64,000 nt of DNA from assembly GCF_003173615.1 (NCBI RefSeq), contig NZ_QGNA01000007.1, forward strand, positions 1 to 64,000, written 5' to 3'. This DNA is from Falsiroseomonas bella (GTDB taxonomy: Bacteria; Pseudomonadota; Alphaproteobacteria; Acetobacterales; Acetobacteraceae). The notes below the pieces were generated by a model. The model worked only from the letters and a program-made list of their open reading frames with translations, was not told the DNA's origin and ran no database searches. This document shows positions 34,902-43,895 of this stretch, in pieces. Each line of letters begins with the position of its first letter. Within the stretch, counting starts at the first letter, position 1. The translations under genes were made by a program, and so were the position numbers.

Positions 34902-34970
34902 CGGATTTCCCTTCTGGGTGCGGGCGTTGCCTGCGGAGATTTGAGCCTGTTGCTGCGCGCGTGCCGTGGA

Positions 34971-35552
34971 TCAAGGCGCGCGACCGGTGTCGACTTGTGG
35001 GGGTTTGGGCGTTGCGATGAACAGCATGAAGCGCGCCAGCGGGCGCTTGAACAGGAACAGGTAGGCGACATGAAGACCGACAATGATCATGAGAAGGTTC
35101 GATAGCCCCTCGTGCAGTTCGCCAACGACGCCATCCTCCCGCTCGCCGCCAGGGCCTTCCGCGTCTCGCCGGCGTTCACGGCCGTCATCTCGCGCCTGCG
35201 CTTCGCTCACGACGACGCTGGTGGCCATGCCGAGCGTCCTACCGCGATCCATCGCGATGCCGGTGGTCGTGGCCAAGATCAGGCAGGCGGCAATACCAGC
35301 CAGCAGCGTCTTGCTGATGGCTGGGTGGGTGAAGGCGTTGCCGAGCGTCAGCCCATCAAACTGCGGGTAGAAACGCGTCAGCCCGAGTTGCCGGAGACCT
35401 GAGAGAGCAGCAATGACCCGGCCTGCGATGATGACCGCGATCGCGTAACCCAGCACCGCGTGGATCGTGCCCAGTTCGCCTGTCAGAAAGGTGGCAATGA
35501 CGAGAAGGCCGAGAACGGCGTGATAGGCCCGTAGGCCCTGCATGATGGACAT
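34971..35552 (-). CDS. cytochrome b/b6-type membrane protein (Ni/Fe-hydrogenase cytochrome-b-like)
   Basis: This 193-residue protein has four hydrophobic segments with histidines placed for haem: YHAVLGLLVIATFLTGELG, TIHAVLGYAIAVIIAGRVIA and SNLLMIIVGLHVAYLFLFKR. A charged loop (SEAQARDDGRERRRDAEGPG) lies before the last helix and ends ELHEGLSN. The fold is that of di-haem cytochrome b561/hydrogenase-cytochrome-b proteins that pass electrons between a periplasmic donor and quinones. The partner is not in the window. It is transcribed towards the truncated transporter gene. Confidence 0.78.
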   Translation of the reverse strand: MSIMQGLRAYHAVLGLLVIATFLTGELGTIHAVLGYAIAVIIAGRVIAALSGLRQLGLTRFYPQFDGLTLGNAFTHPAISKTLLAGIAACLILATTTGIAMDRGRTLGMATSVVVSEAQARDDGRERRRDAEGPGGEREDGVVGELHEGLSNLLMIIVGLHVAYLFLFKRPLARFMLFIATPKPPQVDTGRAP

Positions 35553-35684
35553 GTTGATCCTTCAGCGGCAGCCGACGGATGCCGTATGGTGCAAGCCTAA
35601 GCGCGATCGCGGCCGATATCCTTGATGGACGTCAATCTTTCAGCCCGAGAGGCGAGGTGAGCGGCGCTTGCGGCCACGGTTGTG

Positions 35685-35722
35685 CGCTTACGGTCACCCC
35701 GTCCAGAATAGCCGCTTACGGT
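35685..35722. repeat. 10-bp direct repeat at the left border of the prophage
   Basis: CGCTTACGGT occurs at 35685-35694 and 35713-35722, 28 bases apart. The second copy includes the stop codon of the tail gene. It lies at the exact transition from chromosomal-looking to phage genes, so it might belong to an attachment region, but the other end is outside the window. Confidence 0.3.
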
Positions 35723-37548
35723 ACCCGCCGCTTCACCACCTGCACCGCCAGCGGCGCCGCGGCGAGGTCCACCGTCGATGCGCTGACGTTCCGCGCTGTC
35801 ACGCGCACGCTGTTGTTCGACCAGACATGGCAGTCCAGCACGAAGGCGATGCTGCTGGTGTCGAGCGAGGCGTCCGCAAAGTCGCCCCGCCGCGCACCCG
35901 GCACCGTGACATCGACGTTGGCCGTCGCGCCAGGACCGAGGCTCGGCAGGTCCCAGCTGGTTTCCAGCGCCAGCGTCCGCGTCCCCGCCGGCAGCGACGG
36001 GCAGCCGTAGAGGATCGCCGGGGCATCCTCTGGCAGGCCGTAGAGCCGCAGCGCCTCGAGCTCGATCTGCCCGTCGAAGCCGATGATGCCGATCTGCGCG
36101 AAGGCAACGCCCGCCCCGAGCCGCACCGTCTGCCGACGGTTGAGCGAGCTGTCCTGCATCACCGCGCCCGCCTGCCAGCTCTTCGAGGCGGTGTCCCACT
36201 GCATGGTGGTGCCGGAGGCCAGCACGTCCTGCGGCTGGTTCTCCCGCACGGTGCCGGCGCCGTCGAAACAGCGCACGCAGAGCCGCCCGCCATCGGCACC
36301 ACCGACCAGCCAATGGGCCAACGCGAACTCCTTCGCGTGCGTGGTCTGCACCACGAAGGCGACGCCGCGATTGGCGTTCAGCAGAAGCCCTCGTCCAGTC
36401 GCGGCGATGCCGTCCAGCCCGTTCCAGGACAGCGCCGCCATGGCGGTCTCGGTCGTGGTGGAGGTCGCGATGATGCAGGCCCCTTCGACGCCGATCTCGG
36501 TGTTGCTGTGCCGGAAGGCCGCGGCGCGCAGGTTCGGGATGTTGGCCAGCAGGCGGGTCAGCCGCGAGGCCGGCGCGCGGTGGCGGTTGAACACGCCGTT
36601 CCCCGCCCGGGTCGCCGTCGCCGTGTAGTCGATACCGATGACGTAGGTCTGCGCCCAGGCCACCTCGTACTCGCAGTCGGTCGCCGCCCCGGTGTGCCGC
36701 GCCGCGAGCGGCGAGCACGCCTCCATGCGCATCCCCCGCGCGATGATCGCGGTGCCGCTGGTCTCGTTCAGGAAGGGGATGGCGACGTTCGGGTCGAGCT
36801 GGCGGAGCTCGAAGTTCGGCCCGTCGAAGATGTGCCGGTTGTGGTTGTTGTACGCTCCGGCCTGGCGCGAGAAGCGCACCCCGAAGCGGTCGAGCGTTGG
36901 GTTTATCCCGGTCGCGCAGGCGAAGTGGCCGCCATAGTAGCGGATGGAGGTGTTCCAGGCCGTGGCGGTGCCGCAGTGAGCGTCGAGGCCGAAGCGGTTG
37001 TTGAGGATGCGCCCGAGGATCAGCGTGGTGTCCTCGAAGCCGCGGCCGTCGCCAAGGGTGCGCAGCCCGATCGTGAAGCCCGAGACGAGGCGGAGGTCGA
37101 GCAGCGAGGAGTCGAGGTTACGCGCTAGGATGCCGATGTCGGCCTCGCTCAGCCAGTCGGACTGGATCTGCCGCGTGACCTGCAGATTGAGGTACAGCTT
37201 CTCGCCATTGCGGGTGGTGCCGCCGTCGCCCAGCGTCAGCACGGTGGCCGGCGCATTGGCCGCACCGGTGTACTGGATCACGCCTTGCATGATCAGGCCG
37301 CGTGCGCCGCCACCGAGCGTCACCCCGGCGTCGACGTTCCAGGTGCCGGGCGGGACGACGGCGAACTTCCCGTCCGCCGCGGCGCGGTCGAAGCAGGCCT
37401 GGATGGCGGCGCGGTCGTTGGCGGCGCCGTCGCCGAGGCCGCCGAAGTCGCGCGGCAGCACCGCCTCGCGGTCGCGCAGGTACTTCGCCAGGTCGGTCTT
37501 GGAGATGTTCTGGCCGAGGACCATCAGGTCGTCGATGCGGGCGGCCAT
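35716..37548 (-). CDS. phage tail fibre/spike-like protein (beta-helix)
   Basis: The product is 610 residues from the ATG at 37548 (MAARIDDLMVLGQNISKTDL); the frame extends further upstream but is probably not used. The N-terminal DFGGLGDGAANDRAAIQACF with VVPPGTWNVDAGVTLGG is a pectate-lyase-3-like right-handed beta-helix. This is followed by a long repetitive beta-rich middle. The C-terminal ~150 residues (QIGIIGFDGQIELEALRLYG to VQVVKRRVP) form a separate domain also found as broken fragments elsewhere in the window. It is the last gene of the prophage structural module and probably binds or degrades host surface sugars. Confidence 0.75.
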   Translation of the reverse strand: MAARIDDLMVLGQNISKTDLAKYLRDREAVLPRDFGGLGDGAANDRAAIQACFDRAAADGKFAVVPPGTWNVDAGVTLGGGARGLIMQGVIQYTGAANAPATVLTLGDGGTTRNGEKLYLNLQVTRQIQSDWLSEADIGILARNLDSSLLDLRLVSGFTIGLRTLGDGRGFEDTTLILGRILNNRFGLDAHCGTATAWNTSIRYYGGHFACATGINPTLDRFGVRFSRQAGAYNNHNRHIFDGPNFELRQLDPNVAIPFLNETSGTAIIARGMRMEACSPLAARHTGAATDCEYEVAWAQTYVIGIDYTATATRAGNGVFNRHRAPASRLTRLLANIPNLRAAAFRHSNTEIGVEGACIIATSTTTETAMAALSWNGLDGIAATGRGLLLNANRGVAFVVQTTHAKEFALAHWLVGGADGGRLCVRCFDGAGTVRENQPQDVLASGTTMQWDTASKSWQAGAVMQDSSLNRRQTVRLGAGVAFAQIGIIGFDGQIELEALRLYGLPEDAPAILYGCPSLPAGTRTLALETSWDLPSLGPGATANVDVTVPGARRGDFADASLDTSSIAFVLDCHVWSNNSVRVTARNVSASTVDLAAAPLAVQVVKRRVP

Positions 37549-37558
37549 GTCGCGGCTC

Positions 37559-39559
37559 CTACAGGGCGGTCGCGGTGACGGGTCCGGCGAGGGCCGAGAC
37601 ATTGCCCTCGGCGGAGACGGCGCGGAGCCAGTACCAGCGGGCCTGGCCTGCGGTGAGGCCGGTGCGGTCCCAGGGCAGCGCGGTCGGCTCGGTGACGAGC
37701 TTCACGGCAGCGGCGAGGCTGGCGCTGCTGGCCTCGAACACCTGCAGCCGGACCGCATCTGCAGGGAAGCCGCCCGAGAGGCGCACGCCGCCGGCAACGC
37801 CGAGCGCGGCAGGCGTGGTGACGGCGCCGGGGATGGCTGCCTCCCGCCAGCCCGACACGGCCCCGCTGCGCGCCACGGCGCGCGCCCGGAAGGCGGTCGG
37901 CTCGGCGGTGGGGATCGAGGCCGCGGTCGCGCCCAGGGCGCCGCCGTAGCCCTGCCAGGTGGCGACGGAGGCGGGGCGGAACTCGAGTTCGTAGCCGGCC
38001 AGGTAGGCGCTGCCGACCGCCGACCACGACACGCCGAGGGCGGCAAAAGTCGGGGCGAGCGGCGTTTCGACTGTGATGCTGGTGGGGGCAGCGATGACGC
38101 CCGGGTTCGGCAGCACCACCGAGGGGCTGTCGCCGGCGGCGCGCTCGTCCACCACCGGGTTCCAGTCCCACACCGCCGGGTCCTCCTCGGAGAGCGTGAG
38201 GTCGACACCGCCGTCCGGCGACAGCCGCCAGCCGGTGACCCGCGCCGGGAAGGGCCCGACGCGGTCGAGGGCGACCGTCACCCCGTCCCAGGGCCGGAGC
38301 CGCAGCGCCGAGAGGTTGGCCGGAAACGCGACCTCGCGCTGGCGACGGATGCGCTCCAGCTCGGCCTTCATGAGCCGCTGCACGGTCGCGACCGAGGTGG
38401 TCAGCGGGTACTCGATGTCGCGGTAGATCTGCTCGCCGCCATCCTCAGCGACGTAGTTCGAGGCGAGCAGCGGCGGCGCATCGGTGGGCTGCCAGTTCTT
38501 GGCCGGGTCGACGTAGACCGCCCGCACCCCGTTGAAGAGGTCCCGCCGCGGACGGCTGCCCTGGATGGTGACGTCGCCCCGGAGATCATCCGAGGTGAGC
38601 GTCGCCGCCGGCAGCGCCGGCCCGCCAGCATGGATGAAGAACCGCCCGCCAGAGACGACCAGCGCGCCGGCCATGGCGGCGACGAGCTTGCGGGTGATGG
38701 CGATCTTGCCCTCGCCGAGCGAGACGCGGCCGTTCACCGTGTAGCGCCGCTCGGTGACGCCGGCGCGGGTGCCGATCAGCTCGTCGCAGATGTTGGCCGC
38801 GGCGATCAGGGCGGGGATGTCGATGTCGTCCCAGGAGGCCTTCCAGCCGAAGGGCGCGGTGAGGTACCAGGCCAGGCAGAGGGCCGGGTTGTCCGACCAG
38901 CCGGTTGCGCCGGTGCGCGGGTCGAGGATCGTGTCGGCCCCCTCGACCAGGGCGGCGATGTTCGGCGGGCCGGAGGGGAAGGCCTCGGCGGTAATCTTGA
39001 GCCGCACGGCGACATAGGCCCGGCCGCGGCCGCGGTGCTCGGCGGTCCACTTCCCGCCGGTCTCGGCGATCAGGTTGGCGTTCGCGGCCTGGTCCGGGGC
39101 GCCGAGGTGGCGATCGATGCGCACCAGGCCGGCGAACTTCGCGTCGGTCGCCAGCGTGTCGCCGAGCCAGACGTCGCCGATGGTGCGGACGCGGTGCGCG
39201 GCGAGCACGACGACCGCGTAGAACCAGCCATCGGCGCGGCCGGCGTCGTCGGTGGCCGAGTGGATGAAGACGATCGGCCCGCCGACCTTGCAGCGGCCGA
39301 AGACGATCTGGTGCTCGGTAATGGGCTGGCGGAAGGACTGGGTGCGGCCGGCGCCGGGTGCGGTGGGGTCGTCGCCCGGGCGGAGCGAGGCGGAGGGCGT
39401 CGGCGACGTCGGCCGCTTGGCGGGGAACACCGAGGCGCCGATGGTCGAGACGACGAAGGCGGCGCCGGCGCCGACGATCGCGCCGATGATGCCGCCGCCG
39501 ACCGCGGCCGAGGCGACGCCGCCGGCGACGACCGCAATGAGGGGAACGGCGGCGGGCAT
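37559..39559 (-). CDS. phage tail tip / host-specificity (gpJ-like) protein
   Basis: The 666-residue protein starts with a Gly/Ala-rich hydrophobic segment (AVVAGGVASAAVGGGIIGAI). A conserved tail-tip region follows (RQPITEHQIVFGRCKVGGPI; DGWFYAVVVLAAHRVRTIGD). The C-terminal half has fibronectin-III-like modules (SWSAVGSAYLAGYELEFRPA; GLTAGQARWYWLRAVSAEG). Together with the upstream small tail genes this is the tail-tip complex of a siphovirus. It lies 10 bases upstream of the fibre-like gene in the same leftward operon. Confidence 0.8.
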   Translation of the reverse strand: MPAAVPLIAVVAGGVASAAVGGGIIGAIVGAGAAFVVSTIGASVFPAKRPTSPTPSASLRPGDDPTAPGAGRTQSFRQPITEHQIVFGRCKVGGPIVFIHSATDDAGRADGWFYAVVVLAAHRVRTIGDVWLGDTLATDAKFAGLVRIDRHLGAPDQAANANLIAETGGKWTAEHRGRGRAYVAVRLKITAEAFPSGPPNIAALVEGADTILDPRTGATGWSDNPALCLAWYLTAPFGWKASWDDIDIPALIAAANICDELIGTRAGVTERRYTVNGRVSLGEGKIAITRKLVAAMAGALVVSGGRFFIHAGGPALPAATLTSDDLRGDVTIQGSRPRRDLFNGVRAVYVDPAKNWQPTDAPPLLASNYVAEDGGEQIYRDIEYPLTTSVATVQRLMKAELERIRRQREVAFPANLSALRLRPWDGVTVALDRVGPFPARVTGWRLSPDGGVDLTLSEEDPAVWDWNPVVDERAAGDSPSVVLPNPGVIAAPTSITVETPLAPTFAALGVSWSAVGSAYLAGYELEFRPASVATWQGYGGALGATAASIPTAEPTAFRARAVARSGAVSGWREAAIPGAVTTPAALGVAGGVRLSGGFPADAVRLQVFEASSASLAAAVKLVTEPTALPWDRTGLTAGQARWYWLRAVSAEGNVSALAGPVTATAL

Positions 39560-39560
39560 A

Positions 39561-39914
39561 TCAGCCGATCCTCCAGGCAGCGGTGCAGAGGGTGATCGGC
39601 GCCCGCAGCAGGCCGCGCGGGCCGACGAAGGCGACGCGGCCGGCGTCGAGCACCACGCCGAGGCGGTCGGGATCGGGGGCGAGGACGACGTCGCCCATGC
39701 GGGCCCGCAGCGGCGCCATCCGCGGGAAGCCAGTGCTGTCGACGGAGGCGGCCAGATCGGGCAGCACCCGGAAGGCGGGCCGCTCCCCCGTTACCGCCTC
39801 GATGGCCGCGAGGGCAAAGCGCCCGCAATTCCAGCGATGGGCATCGAAGGGGCGCGTCTCCACCGCCGACAGCAGCGCTGCCAGCCGCACCGCCCAGTCC
39901 GGCTGCCGCGTCAC
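39561..39914 (-). CDS. phage tail protein, DUF6950-like (NlpC/P60-related)
   Basis: From the GTG at 39914 the product is 117 residues. HRWNCGRFALAAIEAVTGER places a cysteine in an NCGRFA context, as in the DUF6950 family, which resembles NlpC/P60 cysteine hydrolases. ARMGDVVLAPDPDRLGVVLD and AGRVAFVGPRG continue the fold. The position next to the tip protein fits a tail-associated peptidoglycan hydrolase or assembly factor (lambda K-like). Its start overlaps the previous stop (GTGA). Confidence 0.68.
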   Translation of the reverse strand: MTRQPDWAVRLAALLSAVETRPFDAHRWNCGRFALAAIEAVTGERPAFRVLPDLAASVDSTGFPRMAPLRARMGDVVLAPDPDRLGVVLDAGRVAFVGPRGLLRAPITLCTAAWRIG

Positions 39915-40486
39915 TGGGCGGGGAGACGGATCTCCGCCTCCTGCAGGGCGGGGACGTATTCGAGGAATCGGTCGCCCGGGTATTCGGCCTGCTGGTCGGC
40001 GTCGGTGTAGCGGCGGACCTCGGCGCGCTCGAGGTCGACGAGCCGGCTCTCGCAGGTGAGCGCGACGCGCGGCTCGGCGCCGTCGGTCACCTCCATCGTG
40101 TCCATCAGGCCTGCCCAGAGCGGGAACGGATCGGCGACGAAAGCGCCCTCGGCATCGAGCAGCGCGCCCCACAGCCGGGCGGGGCGGAGGCGGAAGCTCC
40201 GCTCGGCGAGCGCGATGTCCACCACCTCCTGTGGCACGGGCGACAGCGCCAGCGTCAGCCGCACGGCGCGGAGCTCGACCGTCTCCTCGACCTCCCCCAC
40301 CGCGCCGATCGAGCCGACGCCCTCGAACACCTTCCCCGCCCAGTTCAGCTGGCCGAGGCCGGTCCAGGCCCGGAAGGGGCCGGAGGCGAAGTCGAGCTCG
40401 ACCAGCACGACCGGGGCGGCGACCGGCGAGGTGGCGGAGGAAGCCGCATGCGGCGACAGCCGCGGCGTGCCGTTGCTGTCTGACAT
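39911..40486 (-). CDS. phage tail protein (DUF2163-like, BR0599 family)
   Basis: The product is 191 residues from the ATG at 40486. VVLVELDFASGPFRAWTGLG, QLNWAGKVFEGVGSIGAVGE, LWAGLMDTMEVTDGAEPRVA and EVRRYTDADQQAEYPGDRFL are characteristic of the DUF2163/BR0599 tail proteins of alphaproteobacterial siphoviruses and gene-transfer-agent-like clusters. It corresponds to a hub or baseplate component. Both its ends overlap neighbours by four bases, showing tight coupling. Confidence 0.75.
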   Translation of the reverse strand: MSDSNGTPRLSPHAASSATSPVAAPVVLVELDFASGPFRAWTGLGQLNWAGKVFEGVGSIGAVGEVEETVELRAVRLTLALSPVPQEVVDIALAERSFRLRPARLWGALLDAEGAFVADPFPLWAGLMDTMEVTDGAEPRVALTCESRLVDLERAEVRRYTDADQQAEYPGDRFLEYVPALQEAEIRLPAQ

Positions 40487-41172
40487 CACAGAGCTTCCTC
40501 GAGGCGGATGGTGATCGCCGTGAAGCGTCCCGGCCGGGTCGGGTTGGCGGCCTCGTCGTCGGAGACCAGGCGCATGGCGACGGTGGGCTTGCTGAGCACC
40601 AGCGGCTGGTTGATCAACAGCGGCTCGCGCAGCGGCGGCGCGATCGGGATGGTCGCCGTGCCGGCGCCGGAGGCGGTGACGGTCTCGGTGGCGATGTGCA
40701 GCCGCCCGGCCAGGCCGATCAGGTCGCCCGCGCCGACCGCGATGCCGTTCGGCCACCAGCCCCCGGTCTGGATCGCCAGCGCCCCGCGCGGCGCGCCGGC
40801 GGCGAGCGAGGGATTGCCCGAGCCGACGACGAAGCCGGTGCCGTCCGTGAAGATGGTGGCGTCGGAGTAGGAGAACGGCCCGCTCGGCACGTCGCCCTGC
40901 ACCCGCGGATCGCCGGTGCGGAACTCGCGCCGCCAGTCCCAGATGCGGACCGTGTTCACCGAGCCGGCCAGCGCGGCGAGCAGGCCTTCGAGCAGGCCCG
41001 CGCGCAGGCGGTCGAGCGGATCGAAGGTCGCCTGCGCCACCCAGCGCGCGCCCTCGCGACGCAGCACCTGGGTGGCGCGCGTGACCGGCGAGACGAAGCG
41101 CGTGGTGTTGTGCTGCAGGTAGAAGGTCAGCCGCGTCGGGCGCAGCGCCTCGGGCCAGGCGTATTCCACCAT
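40486..41172 (-). CDS. phage tail protein (distal tail / minor tail component)
   Basis: The product is 228 residues from the ATG at 41172. VEYAWPEALRPTRLTFYLQH, VSPVTRATQVLRREGARWVA and GSVNTVRIWDWRREF match a group of siphoviral proteins encoded directly after the tape measure gene. Its size and place fit a distal tail-type adaptor joining tube and tip. A more exact assignment is not possible from the sequence alone. Its TGA overlaps the next ATG. Confidence 0.65.
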   Translation of the reverse strand: MVEYAWPEALRPTRLTFYLQHNTTRFVSPVTRATQVLRREGARWVAQATFDPLDRLRAGLLEGLLAALAGSVNTVRIWDWRREFRTGDPRVQGDVPSGPFSYSDATIFTDGTGFVVGSGNPSLAAGAPRGALAIQTGGWWPNGIAVGAGDLIGLAGRLHIATETVTASGAGTATIPIAPPLREPLLINQPLVLSKPTVAMRLVSDDEAANPTRPGRFTAITIRLEEAL

Positions 41173-41177
41173 GGCGG

Positions 41178-43346
41178 CTACCCCCGCACCGTCTCGTAGG
41201 CGCTGCCGCCGCGGCGGATGGCGTCGAGCGTCATCGCCGAGGCCTGCCGCGCGATCTGACCGGCGAGCAGCCGCAGCCGCGCCTCGACGCCGGCGTCCGC
41301 CCCGCGCGCGTCGATGTTGATGGTCTGCTGGATGAGCGGGCCACCCGGCGACACGCCGTTCGGCAGCACGGTCCCGCCGCGGTCCGGCACGAACCACTCG
41401 GGCCCGCGCTCGCCGACGATGTAGGGCTGGCCGGCGGCGACTGGCCCGCCCTCGGCCCGAAACAGCCCGCCGAGCCAGGAGCCGATGCCGTCGAACCAGC
41501 TGCCGGCGCCGAGGCTGGTGAGACCGGCCGAGACGGCGTTGCCGAGCGGCTCGGTGATGGTGCGCCGGGCGATGATGCGGGTAATGTCCTGCAGCAGGCC
41601 CTGCGTGACCTTCGACAGCTTGTCGCCGCGCACGATCGCGTCCTCGAAGGCCGAGGAGAACGCGAAGCCCAGCTCCCGCGCCGCCTCGCGCGTGCCCTCG
41701 GTGCTGCGCTGAAGGCGGCGCTCGGCCTCCTCCAGATCGTCCAGCGCGCGCTGCGCCTCCCGCCCGATCGTCTCGTCGGGGATCGGCCGGCCGGCGCGTT
41801 CGGCGCGCTGCACCAGGTCGCCGAGCCGCTCCAACCGGCGCTGGTAGCGCTCATAGGCGGTCTCGTTGTCCTGGATCAGCCGCTCGCGCTCGCGCAGCAG
41901 GTCGTTCAGCTGCCGCTCGGCGTCGCGCGCCTCCCGCGCGCCCTCGGTGCTGGCGCGGCGCACCGCGGCGATGCGCGGCTCCAGCCGGCGCAGCGCCTCG
42001 TCGCGCTCCTGCAGCGCGAGCGTCTCGAGGCGGGTGCGCTCGGCGGCGGTGACGGCGCCGGCCGCCTCGGCCTCCCGCAGGCGCCGGACACGTTCCTCGT
42101 ACTCCCGGTTGATCCGGAAGCGGTCGTCGAGATCGCGGGTGAGCTCCTGGACGTCCTGTGTGGCGCGGCGCCGGCGGGCATCGGCCGCGGCCTGGCCGGC
42201 GCGCTCCTGCTCCTCAAGGCGGCGGTTGAGCGACTCCCGCTCGGCGGTGTCGATCTCGGCCAGCGTGGCGAAGTAGTCGCGGCGCAGCTCCTCCAGCCGC
42301 GCCCGGCTGTCGACGCCCGCCTGCTGCTCGGCGGTGCCGATCAGGCCCGGGCGGATGCTGCCGCGGCGGACCGGGGCGCGCAGGCTGTCGCGGCCGTCGC
42401 CCTCGCTCTCCAGCCGGCCGATCTGCACCGACAGCGCCTCGGCCTGGCGGCGCAGGCCGGCGAGGCGCTCCTCCTCGCTGCGCAGGCCGGCGCCCTGGCG
42501 GACGCTGTCCACCGCGCGGGCGGCGGCCGAGAGCGCGCGGGCCAGCGCGTTGGACAGGCCGATGGCGCGGTCGAGCTGGCCGAGGAAGTTCTCGGTCGCC
42601 GCCGTCAGCTGGCCGAAGGCGCGGCCGAGCGAGAGCGGCGCGCGGTCGAGCTCGGCGCCGAGGCGCTCGGTGGCGCGCAGCAGGGCGGGAAACACCCGCT
42701 CGGCGGTGAGCTTGCCCTCGGAGCCGAGCTTGCGGAGCTCGCCGATGGAGACGCCGAGCTCGCGCGCCAGGCCCTCGGCCAGCAGCGGCATGGCCTCGAG
42801 GATGGAGCGGAGCTCATCGCCCTGCAGCACGCCGGAGGCCAGCGCCTGGGCGAGCTGCAGGGTCGCGCTGCTGATCTCCTGGGTGGAGGCGCCGGAGACG
42901 ATGGCGACGCGCTGCAGGCCACCGACGAGGCGGACCACCTGGTCGGAGGTGGCGCCGATCTCGCGGGCGGCGATCGAGAAGCGCTGGAAGGCGTCGACGC
43001 TCTCCGAGACCGCGACGCCGGTCGAGAGCGCGTTGCGATAGAGCGCCTCGTAGACCTGCCCGGCACGCTCGACGGAGCCGGTGGCGTTCTGCAGACGCGA
43101 CAGGCCCTGGGTGAGCGCGTCGCCGGCCTGCACCAGGGCACGGGCGGCGACGGCGACACCGGCGATCTGGATGCCGCGCGTGGCGACATCGAGCAGTTCG
43201 AGGGAGCGGGAGGCGCGTTCAGCGCCGCCCTTGATCTGGTCGAGGGAGCGCTGGCCCGTCTCGCCGACCTCGCGCAGCCCCGCCTTGACCCGGGCGGCAT
43301 CGTCCAGCGAGAGGCGCACCGAGACGCGGCGGGTGGCGTCGGCCAT
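41178..43346 (-). CDS. phage tail tape measure protein
   Basis: The 722-residue protein has the tape-measure layout. An N-terminal helical part carries the family block (LQRVAIVSGASTQEISSATL; QLAQALASGVLQGDELRSIL). A long Arg/Glu-rich coiled-coil middle spans roughly residues 270-560. A C-terminal part (FAFSSAFEDAIVRGDKLSKV; RAEGGPVAAGQPYIVGERGP) resembles lambda-type tail length proteins. The length of the helical part would set a rather short tail. It precedes the tip genes by 5 bases. Confidence 0.88.
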   Translation of the reverse strand: MADATRRVSVRLSLDDAARVKAGLREVGETGQRSLDQIKGGAERASRSLELLDVATRGIQIAGVAVAARALVQAGDALTQGLSRLQNATGSVERAGQVYEALYRNALSTGVAVSESVDAFQRFSIAAREIGATSDQVVRLVGGLQRVAIVSGASTQEISSATLQLAQALASGVLQGDELRSILEAMPLLAEGLARELGVSIGELRKLGSEGKLTAERVFPALLRATERLGAELDRAPLSLGRAFGQLTAATENFLGQLDRAIGLSNALARALSAAARAVDSVRQGAGLRSEEERLAGLRRQAEALSVQIGRLESEGDGRDSLRAPVRRGSIRPGLIGTAEQQAGVDSRARLEELRRDYFATLAEIDTAERESLNRRLEEQERAGQAAADARRRRATQDVQELTRDLDDRFRINREYEERVRRLREAEAAGAVTAAERTRLETLALQERDEALRRLEPRIAAVRRASTEGAREARDAERQLNDLLRERERLIQDNETAYERYQRRLERLGDLVQRAERAGRPIPDETIGREAQRALDDLEEAERRLQRSTEGTREAARELGFAFSSAFEDAIVRGDKLSKVTQGLLQDITRIIARRTITEPLGNAVSAGLTSLGAGSWFDGIGSWLGGLFRAEGGPVAAGQPYIVGERGPEWFVPDRGGTVLPNGVSPGGPLIQQTINIDARGADAGVEARLRLLAGQIARQASAMTLDAIRRGGSAYETVRG

Positions 43347-43436
43347 GGTGCCCTCTCCGGCTATCGGTTTCGTTAGTTGCGTTTACTGCGATCGCTTCGT
43401 ATAAGGGCGAGCAACCAGAGGCCACTGGAGGGCCCC

Positions 43437-43892
43437 ATGCTCGCTCTGCTCGACCAGGCCGAGCCCATCGTCGCCGACGAGGCCGAGGCCGCCATCGCCA
43501 AGACCGCCGCCGCCAGCCTGGCCCCCGCCGCCAGGGCCGGTCAGGGCGTGCAGTTGGTGCTGCGCGAGCAGCCCAACGTGGTCGTCCCGCTGCCGGCTCG
43601 CGCGGTTGAAGTCGTGCTCACCGTGCTCGGCGCCATGGCCGAGCGACGGCCGATCTCGGTTATCCCCCACGAGGCCGAACTCACCACGCAGCAGGCCGCC
43701 GACTACCTCAACGTGTCGCGGCCCTTCCTCATCAGCCTTATCGACCGGGGCGAGATCCCCCACCGAATGGTGGGGCGGCATCGGCGTGTGCGGTTCGCAG
43801 ACCTATTGGCATTCGAGCGCACCTCCGCCGACAAGCGGAAGCAGGCGCTGGCGGAGATGGCCGCGGAGGCGCGCCGGCTGGGACTGGACTGA
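43437..43892 (+). CDS. excisionase-type helix-turn-helix antitoxin
   Basis: The product is 151 residues. An N-terminal region (GVQLVLREQPNVVVPLPARA, VEVVLTVLGAMAERRPISVI) precedes a MerR/excisionase-type helix-turn-helix (LTTQQAADYLNVSRPFLISL, IDRGEIPHRMVGRHRRVRFA). This two-part form is the known antitoxin partner of PIN-domain toxins; it would bind the toxin and repress the pair. The gene is opposite in strand to the phage tail genes around it and lies 3 bases before the toxin start. Confidence 0.8.
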   Translation: MLALLDQAEPIVADEAEAAIAKTAAASLAPAARAGQGVQLVLREQPNVVVPLPARAVEVVLTVLGAMAERRPISVIPHEAELTTQQAADYLNVSRPFLISLIDRGEIPHRMVGRHRRVRFADLLAFERTSADKRKQALAEMAAEARRLGLD

Positions 43893-43895
43893 GGC

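Noticed and set aside
36998-39595. An 865-residue rightward open frame over the tail tip genes
   Set aside because: It is antisense to a recognisable tail tip protein and its own sequence is low-complexity, as expected for a mirror frame in high-GC DNA.
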